DNA of 64,000 nucleotides, from NCBI GenBank assembly GCA_023205875.1, contig CP060761.1:434001-498000 (forward strand). Direction: 5' to 3'. Shown piece by piece: positions 28,722 through 38,738 of the stretch (its first letter is position 1; each line of letters opens with the position of its first letter). Both the position numbers and the translations under genes were made by a program. The stretch is from Chloropicon primus (Eukaryota; Chlorophyta; Chloropicophyceae; Chloropicales; Chloropicaceae). The notes below the pieces were generated by a model, which saw nothing but the letters and a program-made list of their open reading frames with translations, searched no databases and was not told where the DNA came from.

Positions 28722-31277
28722 TTAATTTCCCTCGAGTCTTTTCAGGCAGCCAGAAACCTCTTCAGATATTGTACAAAGCCAGTCCTTCTCGCTCACAAGG
28801 AGTTCCACGACCTTGCCGTCGTCCTTCCCGCCCTCCTCTATGCAAGCCATCAACAATTGGGTAGCGAGCTCTTTCAGATCCTCCTCCTTGACAGAGGACG
28901 CTTTTTGGCGACCCAGCAACAACAGCACCTGTATCAAGCTATCGCACACATCGAAGACTCGGCCAGGCGGGTACAAGCTCCTCTCCAATTGAGACAGCGC
29001 GCTGATGGCGTGGCTGAGAACCTTATAATTCACGCTGGACTTCATCAGGGAGGTAACCGAAGTCAGTATTCTGCTGATAAGCTCCGCGTCAGCAGACACC
29101 GACAGCTTGAAGAATGATCCCGCGGCATAGCAGCAGTTCCATTGACTTTTGGTGTTGCCCCTGCGCAAAGCAGTGAGGATGCAGTCCACCGCTTGGCCTG
29201 TGAACCCCTTGATGTCAGTCTCCAAAGTTGCGCACAAGTCAAATATGTACCCAATGCACCTCACAGCGTTGCACTTTATCTTGTCATTGCATTCCGCCAA
29301 CCTCATCGTCAGGCTTGCAATCGAAGGCAAGTGCCGGATTACGGTCTGGGTCATCTCATGCCCAAGACTCCCGTTCTTGTGTTGAGTTTGCTCCCTCAGA
29401 AAATCACAAACGTTTGCGAGGGACCACGCAAGACTGACTTGCAGAGTCCCCGAGTCGCTGCTTCCCAGCTGAATCACACTGGAGAGCCCCTGCTCAAAAA
29501 CATTTGTTGCCCGTAACAGAGGCTCCAAAGACAGCAGAGCCCCGAGTGCTCTGCAGGCTGACGAGCGAATTCCTATGCTGCTGGAACTGTCAGCCCCTGC
29601 GTAGTAACAGACTTTTGTGACGAGAAATTCCAGCTTCCCGGCGTCCACATTCTCCGCGAGGCCGGACTTCAAGTGAGTGATTGACTGCAAGACGGCACTC
29701 CTGATCAAAGATGATTTGCACACCATCCCCTCAAGCATGATTTCCTCGCAAAAAGGAACCATGTCCTTTGGGGCCTGAGGGAGCGGAAGCATCTCAGACA
29801 AGACCCGGATTGCCTGTTGACAAATCTTTTCATCGAGGACGGGCTTCTTCCCCGCCTCTGATCCCTCCAAGTCCTGCTGGCGAAGAAAGTTCTTCACGGC
29901 ACTGTACACCTCGTGCGTGTGGGGCGCAACAAGCCCAGGCAAGGCCTTGGCAAAGCGTTGCAAGCTTATCGATGTGTCTAGCCGGACCCCTGAAGGGTAA
30001 GCATCGTTGCATGTGATGGTGGCCATTGCCGATATCAGCCTCTGCAAAGACTCGTCGCCGTTCCCCTGGGACGAGACGCCCTTTTTCGAGATCAAGAGTG
30101 AAAAACAATTTGCTGCGTTTTGTAGCACAGAGAATTCCTCGGAGCTTGTCTCTCTCCCCGACTGCTGCACTGACCGCTCCACGAGGCCGTGGAACTTCTG
30201 AAACAGGAACCCGAACATCTCAGGAGCCAGCTGGGGCTCCAATTTATCGTAAGGAGACACGGCGATCAATGCACCGAGTGCCCGGAGGGTGGAGCTCAGC
30301 AAGATCGCGCTGTTCTCTTTCGCCATCGCGTCCCGGAACGTGGAGTGCAAGCTGGTAAGAAGCCTGCCCAGCTGGATGGGGAGCGTGGTAAAGCCCCTGT
30401 GCAACCCCTTTGAGGCCTGTGGCAGCTCTGCTATGGCCAAATACGATCGCTGGGTAGTGCCCTCAAGCATCTTCGTCGCAACTTTCGCCGCTATTGTCCG
30501 CAAGCTTTTACTCCTCGCCTCGTCACCGATAACCTCGCTGATCACCTCAAACAGCTGTATGAAGTATGGTTGGAGCTGCTTGGCCTCGATGCATTCCAGG
30601 CATTGCAGGCAAAGGTAAGGCAGAGACCTTGCCCTGCTTCCTTCGAGCTCACTGTCGCTGACGTCGCTATCGCTGCCTCTCCTGTGCGGGGGCACATACC
30701 GAGTTGTGGGAGCACCAGCGGTAGCAGCGGCAGCGGTAGCGGTCCCCGCGGTGGGACCAGCCCTCCCCATGAATACGGGCGCCACCCTCGCCAAGGTCCT
30801 GACATCGTCCTCAGTCAATCGGACGCTCCTCACCAGCAAGTGCAGAAGGAGCTTGAGAAGCTCTTTCTTTGACACGATGTTCAACTTCTTGCTTGTGGTG
30901 GTGACACAAGTCAGAAGCTTCAGCACGCTGGTCTTCAGCGACTTGAACTCCTCCTCCGGAAAGCCTCGAGCGCGACGGCAGGTCTCTATGATCGCGCTTG
31001 AGCACAAGGACGGATTCACCTTGGCCCTCTCTGACCCCTCTTCCACCTTGAGCACCGTCGAGAGAGCACCGAACACCATCTGCAAGTCCTCTGCCGTGAT
31101 GCCACGCTCGCCGGAAGCCAAACCTTTGTTGGAAGAGAACGTCTGAGCCACGCTTTCGAGGAAAGCGTCGACGGGGACCTCGGGAGAGGGGTGTCCATTG
31201 GGCTGGCCGCCCTTCTGGCCCCGTCGAGGGCTCTCGGCCAACGCCCTCGACTGCTTCACGAGCGCCTCGAGCGTCAT
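28722..31277 (-). CDS. HEATR6-like HEAT-repeat protein
   Basis: 851 aa from the ATG at 31277 (an upstream in-frame stretch looks like untranslated sequence). The N-terminal region resembles the DUF4042 region of HEATR6, and the HEATR6 hallmark ATRYVPPHRR is present, followed by an acidic Ser-rich stretch. The remaining protein is a continuous series of paired amphipathic helices typical of HEAT/ARM repeats (for example SSSIGIRSSACRALGALLSL, KIKCNAVRCIGYIFDL). HEATR6 is widespread in eukaryotes but its molecular role is poorly known; HEAT solenoids serve as protein scaffolds. Intron-free, single ORF. Confidence 0.82.
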   Translation of the reverse strand: MTLEALVKQSRALAESPRRGQKGGQPNGHPSPEVPVDAFLESVAQTFSSNKGLASGERGITAEDLQMVFGALSTVLKVEEGSERAKVNPSLCSSAIIETCRRARGFPEEEFKSLKTSVLKLLTCVTTTSKKLNIVSKKELLKLLLHLLVRSVRLTEDDVRTLARVAPVFMGRAGPTAGTATAAAATAGAPTTRYVPPHRRGSDSDVSDSELEGSRARSLPYLCLQCLECIEAKQLQPYFIQLFEVISEVIGDEARSKSLRTIAAKVATKMLEGTTQRSYLAIAELPQASKGLHRGFTTLPIQLGRLLTSLHSTFRDAMAKENSAILLSSTLRALGALIAVSPYDKLEPQLAPEMFGFLFQKFHGLVERSVQQSGRETSSEEFSVLQNAANCFSLLISKKGVSSQGNGDESLQRLISAMATITCNDAYPSGVRLDTSISLQRFAKALPGLVAPHTHEVYSAVKNFLRQQDLEGSEAGKKPVLDEKICQQAIRVLSEMLPLPQAPKDMVPFCEEIMLEGMVCKSSLIRSAVLQSITHLKSGLAENVDAGKLEFLVTKVCYYAGADSSSSIGIRSSACRALGALLSLEPLLRATNVFEQGLSSVIQLGSSDSGTLQVSLAWSLANVCDFLREQTQHKNGSLGHEMTQTVIRHLPSIASLTMRLAECNDKIKCNAVRCIGYIFDLCATLETDIKGFTGQAVDCILTALRRGNTKSQWNCCYAAGSFFKLSVSADAELISRILTSVTSLMKSSVNYKVLSHAISALSQLERSLYPPGRVFDVCDSLIQVLLLLGRQKASSVKEEDLKELATQLLMACIEEGGKDDGKVVELLVSEKDWLCTISEEVSGCLKRLEGN

Positions 31278-31684
31278 TTGAGTTTTTGAGTGGGCCCAGC
31301 AGATCTGGCGGGAAGAGTCCAGAGCATGGTGAGGTGAATGGAGGAGAGAAGGAGGGGAGGGGAAAGATGGGGGAGTGATGAATAAATGGATGCACATTCA
31401 ATTCATTCCTTCTCCTTCTCTTTTCCAAAGAAGCCTCGCTTGATCCATTTTATCTCTCTGGAGAGAAGAGGACAGTGATTGATGGTGGTGGCTGGAGAGA
31501 GGCTCTGTCTTGCACTTTGACGTCTCCCTCTCTCGGTGCCACGCATTCAGAGATGCTGGCGGTGGCCGCAGGCTCAGAGGAAGGACAGAATGACGGATGA
31601 TCGCGGAGGTTCACTGCTGCAGGGCTCGCTCACTCTGGTATACAAAGGTTGTGTTATTATTACATCCTCATTGTCGATGGGGAG
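31278..31684. other. Intergenic region between two minus-strand genes
   Basis: 407 bp holding the promoter of HEATR6 and the 3' region of the sulfotransferase gene. I see no motif beyond general purine/pyrimidine-rich tracts, and no gene. Confidence 0.5.
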
Positions 31685-32815
31685 TCAAAGGTCGTATCCA
31701 AAGGTGGCGAAGGATTCTTTCCACTCCCTTCTCACGAGGTCTTTCATGTCTCGGCTGAGACTCTTGTGAGCATTCTTTTTGAACCCCTTTATCTCCGTGC
31801 TGAGGTAGTCATCCATAGCAAGTCGCATGGCGTCGTAACCAGGGAGGTTGAGCTGATGGTAAAGGCCACGGATGACCCTCCTTGGATCCCGATCCAGGAG
31901 CTCGAACGGGACCTCGAAGAGGCTGGAATCGTCCAGCAACTTCCTGTCTCTGGTGTAGGCCGAGTAAAGAAGCTTGTACTGCTCGACGATGAAATTCATG
32001 ATGTCCTCCTCCTTCACCCGGTTGAGGTAGCAGAACCAGTAGTACGTGTCCGCCATGTGGCAAGCCGATTGGAAGACTTCGTACGGGTTCCTGTGGCAAT
32101 ACACGAACTTGGCTTGAGGAAACATTTCCAGCAGCAGGGGTATTCTCGCCGTGTGAACCGGGCTCTTGATCACCAGGGGCTTGTACCCGTGCTTGTATTG
32201 CACCTTCCGCAAGAAGAAGAGGAAGGAGGTTTGCCACCGCCTCTTCTCGTCGGGTGGGCAGTCCTCCTCGTTGAACTCAAACCAAGGTCTAAAGGTTGAG
32301 AACTTTGTCATGACCGCAATCTGCAGGTAGGGCGAGAACGCGCACAGTTGGTTGGTGGCGACCTCGTCCTCCTGGGGCAGGGTGAACCTCAGCGCCATGC
32401 CATCCATGGGCCTCGTCTTGTCGATCATCGGTTTCAGGAGCCATGAGAACCTCTCCAGAAGCAGGAACGTGGAAGGAAACCCGCACTCGAAAGTATTGGC
32501 GTAGGCAAATGACTTGTCAAGCGACAGCAAATTGTGAACGTGGGTTGTGCCCGTCCTGGGATGCCCGAGAATAAATACAACTTTCGGGTGGAGCTTCGTG
32601 GACTCGACCCGCTTCCTGTAGATCAGATCCTCCGCGAAGCCGACGAAGGAGTTGAACAAGCTGAAGGACAGCAAGAACACGATCCGATGCAAGTAGTACA
32701 GAAAATCAATCTCTTTCCTGAACTGATAGAGGACCTTCACGAGCTCACCGAAACAGATGCCTGACAAGAGATGGTTCTTGAGCTGAAAGCGATGCTTGGG
32801 AGTGAACACGCCCAT
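31685..32815 (-). CDS. PAPS-dependent sulfotransferase family protein
   Basis: 376 aa from the ATG at 32815 (the frame opens slightly upstream without an ATG). The 5'-phosphosulfate-binding loop is VVFILGHPRTGTTHVHNLL near residue 80, and the 3'-phosphate-binding motif is FVYCHRNPYEVFQS near 225. A hydrophobic stretch near residues 40-60 could be a membrane anchor. The architecture is that of the Sulfotransfer_3 family, which in algae and protists often acts on lipids or polysaccharides; the acceptor is unknown. The upstream region holds a telobox (32862-32869) and a dispersed 5' element in the same orientation as this gene. Confidence 0.82.
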   Translation of the reverse strand: MGVFTPKHRFQLKNHLLSGICFGELVKVLYQFRKEIDFLYYLHRIVFLLSFSLFNSFVGFAEDLIYRKRVESTKLHPKVVFILGHPRTGTTHVHNLLSLDKSFAYANTFECGFPSTFLLLERFSWLLKPMIDKTRPMDGMALRFTLPQEDEVATNQLCAFSPYLQIAVMTKFSTFRPWFEFNEEDCPPDEKRRWQTSFLFFLRKVQYKHGYKPLVIKSPVHTARIPLLLEMFPQAKFVYCHRNPYEVFQSACHMADTYYWFCYLNRVKEEDIMNFIVEQYKLLYSAYTRDRKLLDDSSLFEVPFELLDRDPRRVIRGLYHQLNLPGYDAMRLAMDDYLSTEIKGFKKNAHKSLSRDMKDLVRREWKESFATFGYDL

Positions 32816-33124
32816 CGAGGCGTCAATCCAGGTCAAGGTAATCCAACCGATCGAGAAAAGAAAACCCTATCTAGCGGCAAAACGCCTTCCTCCCCATCAA
32901 ACAAACAAACGACCCATCCACTCATCCACCCACCGGCCTCCTCCTCTCCCTCCTCGCGTCACCTCTCGTGTCGATCGACGACTCTATCGAAAGATAAAGA
33001 GACGCTCTATCGATCCCCCACATCCCCCGCTTCCCTCCGCTTCACCCGCTCCCGTCTCTCTCTCGTCTCCCTCCCTCTCGTCGTGTCCTTGGGCGCCCAC
33101 CCTGTGTCCCTTTCTGGCAAAGCG
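32816..33124. promoter_or_regulatory. Divergent promoter of sulfotransferase and TGT
   Basis: 309 bp between the two starts. It holds a telobox AAACCCTA at 32862-32869 and copy C of the dispersed 5' element at 32947-33015 on the minus strand. Confidence 0.6.
32947..33015 (-). repeat. Dispersed 5' element, copy C
   Basis: 69 bp that matches copy D (43996-44064) at about 62 of 69 positions by hand alignment. It contains the core TATCTTTCGATAGA and the block GTCGATCGACACGAGAGG. It faces the sulfotransferase start, about 130 bp away. Confidence 0.8.
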
Positions 33125-34489
33125 ATGAGGAGGTTCGTCGCCGTCGCCGTCGCTTCGTCCGGAAGGAGCCACCGCAAGGCGTGGTCGGTCAGCGCATTGC
33201 GTGATGCGGAGAAGCCTCCACCCTCGAGTGAAACCTTCGAGACGTGGGAACCAAGAGATTTCTTCTCCTTCGAGGTTCTCCATCAGTCCACAGCATCGAA
33301 GGCACGTGTGGGAAGGATCCACACGCCGCATGGGTACGTCGACACTCCAGGGTACGTCGCGGTGGCGACGAATGCCGCATTGAAGCACATCGACCACACC
33401 TTGACGGACTTCAAGCATGACTCGTCGTCGTCGTCGTTGTCATCGACGACGCCATCATCGACGAGTCGTCTCGGCATTGATGGTGGGCAGCAACTGATGT
33501 TCTGCAATAGTTACCATCTTCTTCTGCAGCCTGGAGGGGATGTGGTGGAGGAGGCCGGAGGGTTGCACAAGTTCATGAATCGAAACCATCCACTGATCAC
33601 AGATTCGGGTGGGTTTCAAGTGTTCTCGTTGTCAAACCACTCGGTGACTGATGAGCTGAACAGGAAGCAGACGACGACGAGGTACGCCAAGGGAATGCTC
33701 AAGGTGACCGAGGAGGGGGCGGTGTTCAGGTCGTACAGGGACGGAAAGCTGGTGAATTTGACGCCGGAGAGGAGCGTGCTCAACCAGAAGCAGCTAGGAG
33801 CGGACATTATTATTCCTCTCGACGAGCTTCCCCCCTTTCACACCTCCACCGCGGATCTGGTCAGGAGCGTTGCTCTGACTCACCGCTGGGAAGCGAGGAG
33901 CCTGCGGACCCACCTCGAGGACGTGAAGCAGCAGGCGATGCTCGGGGTCATCCACGGGGGGATAGACAGAGAGATCAGGACGTGGAGCACGGACTATATC
34001 AAGAGCTTGCCCTTTGATGGATTCGCCATCGGGGGCTCGCTGGGGAGGGACACCGGGGAGCTCATGGGCATCTTGAACACGGTGATGCCGATGCTCCAGC
34101 GGGACGGGGAGGCCCTCCCCGCGACTCAGCAGAGGCCGGTGCACTTGCTCGGGGTCGGAGACGAGGGATCGATCAGGGCGGCGGTCCAGATGGGCTTGGA
34201 CACGTTTGACTCCTGCTTTCCGACTCGCCTCGGACGCCACGGGACGGCCCTGACCTCGAAAGGGCGTTTGAACATCACGAACAGGAGGTTCAAGACGGAG
34301 TACAACGCCGTGCTCGACGAGGAATGCGACTGCCACGTGTGCGCGAACGGCTTTTCGAGGGCCTACCTCCACCACCTCTTCAAGGCCAAGGAACCCCTTG
34401 GGCACCAGTTTCTTGCCATTCACAACTTGCGGTACATGAACAGGCTCATGGCGAGCATCAGGAGTGACATCCTCGAAAACAAGTTGTAA
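33125..34489 (+). CDS. QTRT1: Queuine tRNA-ribosyltransferase catalytic subunit (TGT)
   Basis: 454 aa from the ATG at 33125. The first 40 residues are basic and Ser-rich and may target an organelle. The TIM-barrel core shows GRIHTPHGYVDTPGYV, SYHLLLQPGG, the substrate-binding LITDSGGFQVFSL, GVIHGGIDREIR, IGGSLGRD, and the C-terminal zinc site CDCHVC with a downstream His (CANGFSRAYLHHLF). TGT swaps guanine 34 for queuine in tRNAs with GUN anticodons. Eukaryotic TGT works with a QTRT2 partner, which I do not see here. A Ser-rich loop at about residue 105 (SSSSSLSSTT) is a local insertion. Intron-free. Confidence 0.93.
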   Translation: MRRFVAVAVASSGRSHRKAWSVSALRDAEKPPPSSETFETWEPRDFFSFEVLHQSTASKARVGRIHTPHGYVDTPGYVAVATNAALKHIDHTLTDFKHDSSSSSLSSTTPSSTSRLGIDGGQQLMFCNSYHLLLQPGGDVVEEAGGLHKFMNRNHPLITDSGGFQVFSLSNHSVTDELNRKQTTTRYAKGMLKVTEEGAVFRSYRDGKLVNLTPERSVLNQKQLGADIIIPLDELPPFHTSTADLVRSVALTHRWEARSLRTHLEDVKQQAMLGVIHGGIDREIRTWSTDYIKSLPFDGFAIGGSLGRDTGELMGILNTVMPMLQRDGEALPATQQRPVHLLGVGDEGSIRAAVQMGLDTFDSCFPTRLGRHGTALTSKGRLNITNRRFKTEYNAVLDEECDCHVCANGFSRAYLHHLFKAKEPLGHQFLAIHNLRYMNRLMASIRSDILENKL

Positions 34490-34853
34490 CCATAATCTAT
34501 ATTTTGACGCGTGTACCCACATTATAGTATAGCGCCTCCTGCCAAAATAACTTTGCTCTGTTCATCATCCATCCATTGTCTGCAGACAGACCCGAAAGAG
34601 AGAGAGGGAGAGAGAAGACGATGGCACAAGATCAATGATGGAAGATCGATGATGGATGATGGATGATTGAATGAAAGCTCAAGGTCCTCACCCTTCCCAT
34701 CAGGAGTCCCCCCCATCACTCATCTTCTCCCTCCCTCTCTCCTCTCTGCGGCGCACGCACATGAAGCTGGATTACAAGCTCCTCATTTTTGAAAGGAGCC
34801 GGGCGGTTTTGAAAGAGAGCGCGCGCCAAGAGAGAGAGAGGGAGAGAGAGAGG

Positions 34854-34885
<32 letters not shown>

Positions 34886-34892
34886 GGAGAGG
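34490..34892. promoter_or_regulatory. Spacer and 5' region of the MPN gene with a long (GA)n run
   Basis: 403 bp. Repeats of GATGATGGAT-type sequence near 34640-34670 and a (GA)n run at about 34829-34892 that ends directly at the ATG of the next gene, so it is probably in the 5' UTR. Confidence 0.6.
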
Positions 34893-36665
34893 ATGGCGGA
34901 AGTGAACGACCCGGACCACGAGGCGACGATGCAGACGATCCAGAGACTCCAGCGCGAGGACCTCGAGGAGACGGGTGCTTTGGACGATTGGAAGGAGGGG
35001 AGGAGGCAGGACGAGGATAATGATTACAGACCTCCCGGAGTGGAGACGAAGAAGCCGGTGAAGAAGAAGCAGAAGCAGAAGCATGTGGTGGAGGGTCAGA
35101 ACGGCAAGGAGGAGAGGCGGGACGTGGCCAGCAACAAGGAGAACATCTGTGATGGAGGCGGATCACCCGAAGGCGTGAAGGGGGAGGGGGAGGGGGAGGG
35201 GGAGGAAGCGACGACGACGACAGCGGTCAAGGCGAAGGCGGGGGTGAAGCCACGGCCGAAGAAGAGGAGCTCTGCGCCGAGGGGGGTATCGCTGCTGGAC
35301 TTGATCAAGGAGGGACTGATGGAGCCAGGGCAAGGGGTGCTGAAGATCGTGTACAAGAACCACGAGTACGTAGGGGACTTGACGGAGGACGGGCTGATCT
35401 CCTTCGAGGGCGAGGAGTGGGAGTCACCCTCGGCGTGGTCCATAAATGTGAAGAGGCGACTGTTTCCTGAGAAGAAGGCTGATGACGGGTGGAAGAGCGT
35501 GATGCACCAGGGCAAGAAGATCGAGTCCATCAAGCACGAGTACATTAAGAAGCTCTTTGGGCTCGGGTCGTACGGGAGCGGACTGACCAGCTTTCAGCCC
35601 AAGTTGGAACTCAGCGGCGGGCCCGTAGCGACGATGATACCGAGCGTGAGTCTTCATGGGGTGTCGGCGAAGGAGATCGTGGACTCGACGCCTTGGCCGG
35701 TCCAAAGGCCGTCCGAGCAGACGGAGTACTCGAAGCAGAGACCAAAGAGGGAGGTCAAGCGAAAACAGTGGATCGCCGATGGGGACCTCGAGCAGGGGGG
35801 GCACACCATGGTCCCCATGGAGCACTTTTGCGGGACCCCTGGGTCGGGCGAGGAGGGATCGCAGCCCTTTGCCGTCGAAGTCAGCTGTGGCTGCGAGATT
35901 GTGATGGACATCCACAGCTACATGAGCGAGAGGCACGAGATCATTGGGCTCCTGGGGGGACAGATTGGCCTGAGCAGAGGAAGGCCTTTTCTCAAAGTGG
36001 AGGAAGCCTTCCCGGTGAAGGAGGTGACCACCGAGGACAACACTATCAATGTCGAAATGGACCCGGAGAGCGAGGTCCAAGTCAGGGAGAAGATGAAGGC
36101 GAAGGGAATGGTCTGCGTGGGTTGGTACCACTCCCACCCCAGCTTCCCTGCCGTCCCAAGCATGATCGACCTGAAGAACCAGCTGAACTACCAGATGCTC
36201 GTGAGGGATGAGAAGCTCGGGCTGGAACCCTTCGTAGCGGGGATCGTTTCCCCTTACAACCCAAAGGTAGCCGGGCTCAAGTCGGAACTCGCGTGGTTCT
36301 ACGTCTCGAGGGATAACTCCGAAAGCTCCTTTGCTCCAGGAGCGGGGGAGCTCGACAAGAACTGCAGGAGCATGAGCCTCGACGTGGAAACCGTGGGCAA
36401 CTCCCAAATCATCTCAGACTGCATGTCGAAGATCAAGATGCTCGCGGAGTGGTACAGCGCGAACAGCACGGACTGGAGCTCCATCTGGGAAGGGGAGGTC
36501 ACACTTCTGGACAAGTTGATCGCATCGGTTTCGGAGCGCCTGCCCAGGAACTGGCAGGAACCAATAAGGGACACCTTCGTCGGCGCCATCAAGAGCTACA
36601 TGAAGGCTTCCTGGGAGAAGACCATTGTGAAGGAGAATTTGGAGAGCCTGGAAGGAGTAAATTAA
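34893..36665 (+). CDS. RAMA-MPN/JAMM metalloprotease, MPND-like
   Basis: 590 aa from the ATG at 34893. An acidic/basic low-complexity N-terminus is followed by a RAMA-like domain (about residues 130-225: SLLDLIKEGLMEPGQ, YVGDLTEDGLISFEG) and the MPN domain. The JAMM zinc motif is complete: the upstream catalytic Glu in EIIGLLGGQ and GWYHSHPSFPAVPSMID near residues 409-425. This domain pair is that of MPND, a relative of the deubiquitinases MYSM1 and BRCC36, reported to read modified DNA and associate with chromatin. The C-terminal helical region is conserved in length with MPND. Probably nuclear, with an active JAMM site. Intron-free. Confidence 0.87.
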   Translation: MAEVNDPDHEATMQTIQRLQREDLEETGALDDWKEGRRQDEDNDYRPPGVETKKPVKKKQKQKHVVEGQNGKEERRDVASNKENICDGGGSPEGVKGEGEGEGEEATTTTAVKAKAGVKPRPKKRSSAPRGVSLLDLIKEGLMEPGQGVLKIVYKNHEYVGDLTEDGLISFEGEEWESPSAWSINVKRRLFPEKKADDGWKSVMHQGKKIESIKHEYIKKLFGLGSYGSGLTSFQPKLELSGGPVATMIPSVSLHGVSAKEIVDSTPWPVQRPSEQTEYSKQRPKREVKRKQWIADGDLEQGGHTMVPMEHFCGTPGSGEEGSQPFAVEVSCGCEIVMDIHSYMSERHEIIGLLGGQIGLSRGRPFLKVEEAFPVKEVTTEDNTINVEMDPESEVQVREKMKAKGMVCVGWYHSHPSFPAVPSMIDLKNQLNYQMLVRDEKLGLEPFVAGIVSPYNPKVAGLKSELAWFYVSRDNSESSFAPGAGELDKNCRSMSLDVETVGNSQIISDCMSKIKMLAEWYSANSTDWSSIWEGEVTLLDKLIASVSERLPRNWQEPIRDTFVGAIKSYMKASWEKTIVKENLESLEGVN

Positions 36666-36901
36666 TCAATTCGTTCTCGTTCGACAAGCTTTCCCTCATT
36701 CCTCCCCCCCCCAAAGAAAAAATCCCGTAGGCCCAGAGGTGATTCCCTATTGACTACTATTGAGCAAGCAATCAAGCCTGCTACCCCATCCATAACCATA
36801 CACCAAGGCAAGCAAACACTCTTATCACTCACCCCTGACCAGCCCTGAAGATCTCCACCTCCTCCCCTATCTCTCTCAAGGGAGTGCAGGAGTGCAGGAC
36901 C

Positions 36902-38710
36902 ATGCATCGGCTCCCGACCCACCCAGCGAGGAGAAGGTGCCCCGCCCATCGCGATGGGCGAGGACGAGGGCGAGGAGGTAAACCATCTCCATCATCATCA
37001 TCATCAACAACAACAACATCGTCGTCGTCGTCGTCGTCATCATCATCATGGTCACGGTTGATGATGCGGAGGGCGAGGCGAGGAGGCTTGAGGCGTTTGT
37101 GCAAGAGCCACGGCGAGGACAGGAGCACGGGAAGCGTGCAGCTGGAGACCTTGGAAGTCATCCAATCCTTGGGACCTCTTGGGGAGAGGCTTCTGACTCT
37201 GCCGAGGACGACTGTGAGCAACTTGCAGAGTCGGGTGGAGAGTCTCAAGACCTGGCAGAGCAAGCTCCAGAGGGGCGTCCTGCCAACAGGCAGCGAGCAG
37301 GGTGGCATCGGGGAAGGGAAGTCGATGGATGGAAGTTTGGCCTGGCCAGAAGAGCCGTTTCAAGGTCAGCTCTTGCAGGCTTTGGCCGAGCTTGACATGG
37401 CCTCGCTGACGAGACGGTTCCCAAAGCTGACCAACACGCTTCTGGCTAACATGATGGACGTGGTGGAGGAGTTTGAGGCGAGCTACGTGGAGTCAGACGA
37501 CGATGACGAAGCGGAGGAGGAGGAGGTGCAGGACGATGACCAACCCCCGAGTCCGTCGTCGATAGACGTGGCGCAGGATAGTGGCCTGGAACCTGCAGAG
37601 GGTGGGGACGGGGAGGAGATCACCACCGTGGATGAGAACGCCGAGCTGGCAGAGGATCTTTTGGCAGAATTCAGGAAGGAGTGGGAACCGATAGCGGAGG
37701 CGCTCGATACGTCCGAGCAGTTCTTCGAGGACCTGGGTGACATGGTGCAGGAGCAGTTCTCCCATGACATCGACACCCTGGGCACTCAGAACTCCGTGTG
37801 GAAGCACACTGGGTGGAAGGAGATCAAGGAACTGTCGAGGAAGCTGGAGAGGCTGCCGCAGCTGAGAAAGCTTGTTCGAGACTTGGGAAGGGGGAGCAGG
37901 GGGAGAGGCCCGAAGCGGTTAGCGAACGCGGAGGAGTACATGAGCGGCAATCCGGAGGGCCTGATCACAAGCAATTTGGTGATCGAGGAGACTGCCGGCG
38001 TCTTCCGGAGCGGCGAGATCATGAACATGCTCCCCTCGGAGGCCTCCCTCCTCGCCGCAGGTCGGGGGAATGGGATCTTGAAACAGCTGTGGCACAGCAA
38101 GAGAATGGAGAGGAGCTTGCTGAGCTACGAGAGGGTGGGCTGGATGGACGACGAGGACAGCAACGTGCTGGAGCGGATGGAAATTAGGCCATCCGGAGTG
38201 CAGGGCCCAATCATCCTTTGTCTGGACACGAGCGCCTCCATGGCGGGCGATAGGGAGAAGGTTGCCAAGGCCCTCGTCCTCGAGTGCGTCAGGGGGGCCA
38301 AGCAGCAGCAGAGAAAGTGCTACCTGATCGCTTTCAGCGGAAAGGACGAGGTCAAGGAGCTTGAGCTGTCCTCCGATGTGGATTCCATGAAGGGCTTGCT
38401 GGAATTTTTGGGGGGCGGCTTCGATGGCGGCACCGACATCAACGAGCCGATCAGCAGGTCGATCTCTCTTCTGAGGGACGAGTCGGAGGAGTGGAGCAAC
38501 GCCGACATCCTGATTGTCACGGACAGCGAGATCCCTGCCTTGAGGAAGGACCTGAGGGAGGAGATCCACAAAGAAGTGGAGAACAGGCTGCTGCAGATCC
38601 ACGGCCTTGTCGTGGGCCCAAGGAGAACTTCGAACTTGACGGACCTGTGCACGGAGCCCTTGCATATTTTCAACGACTGGGACGTCTTCAAGTTCGATGA
38701 CGCATATTGA
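36902..38710 (+). CDS. VWA-domain protein, ViaA/CoxE-like
   Basis: 602 aa from the ATG at 36902. The first 60 residues are basic with a long Ser/Thr run, fitting an organelle transit peptide. The middle is helical with an acidic break (SDDDDEAEEEEVQDDD). The C-terminal VWA domain has a complete MIDAS: DTSASM near residue 442 and FDGGTDINEP near 510, then VTDSEIP. The helical region just before (VFRSGEIMNMLPSEASLL, GWMDDEDSNVLERM) follows the bacterial ViaA layout. ViaA works with the MoxR AAA+ ATPase RavA. A bacterial-type gene of this kind in an algal nucleus, with a transit peptide, is likely of endosymbiont origin; a matching MoxR partner is not in this window. Confidence 0.78.
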   Translation: MHRLPTHPARRRCPAHRDGRGRGRGGKPSPSSSSSTTTTSSSSSSSSSSWSRLMMRRARRGGLRRLCKSHGEDRSTGSVQLETLEVIQSLGPLGERLLTLPRTTVSNLQSRVESLKTWQSKLQRGVLPTGSEQGGIGEGKSMDGSLAWPEEPFQGQLLQALAELDMASLTRRFPKLTNTLLANMMDVVEEFEASYVESDDDDEAEEEEVQDDDQPPSPSSIDVAQDSGLEPAEGGDGEEITTVDENAELAEDLLAEFRKEWEPIAEALDTSEQFFEDLGDMVQEQFSHDIDTLGTQNSVWKHTGWKEIKELSRKLERLPQLRKLVRDLGRGSRGRGPKRLANAEEYMSGNPEGLITSNLVIEETAGVFRSGEIMNMLPSEASLLAAGRGNGILKQLWHSKRMERSLLSYERVGWMDDEDSNVLERMEIRPSGVQGPIILCLDTSASMAGDREKVAKALVLECVRGAKQQQRKCYLIAFSGKDEVKELELSSDVDSMKGLLEFLGGGFDGGTDINEPISRSISLLRDESEEWSNADILIVTDSEIPALRKDLREEIHKEVENRLLQIHGLVVGPRRTSNLTDLCTEPLHIFNDWDVFKFDDAY

Positions 38711-38738
38711 TAATGTACAATGTTACACTTGTGTACAC

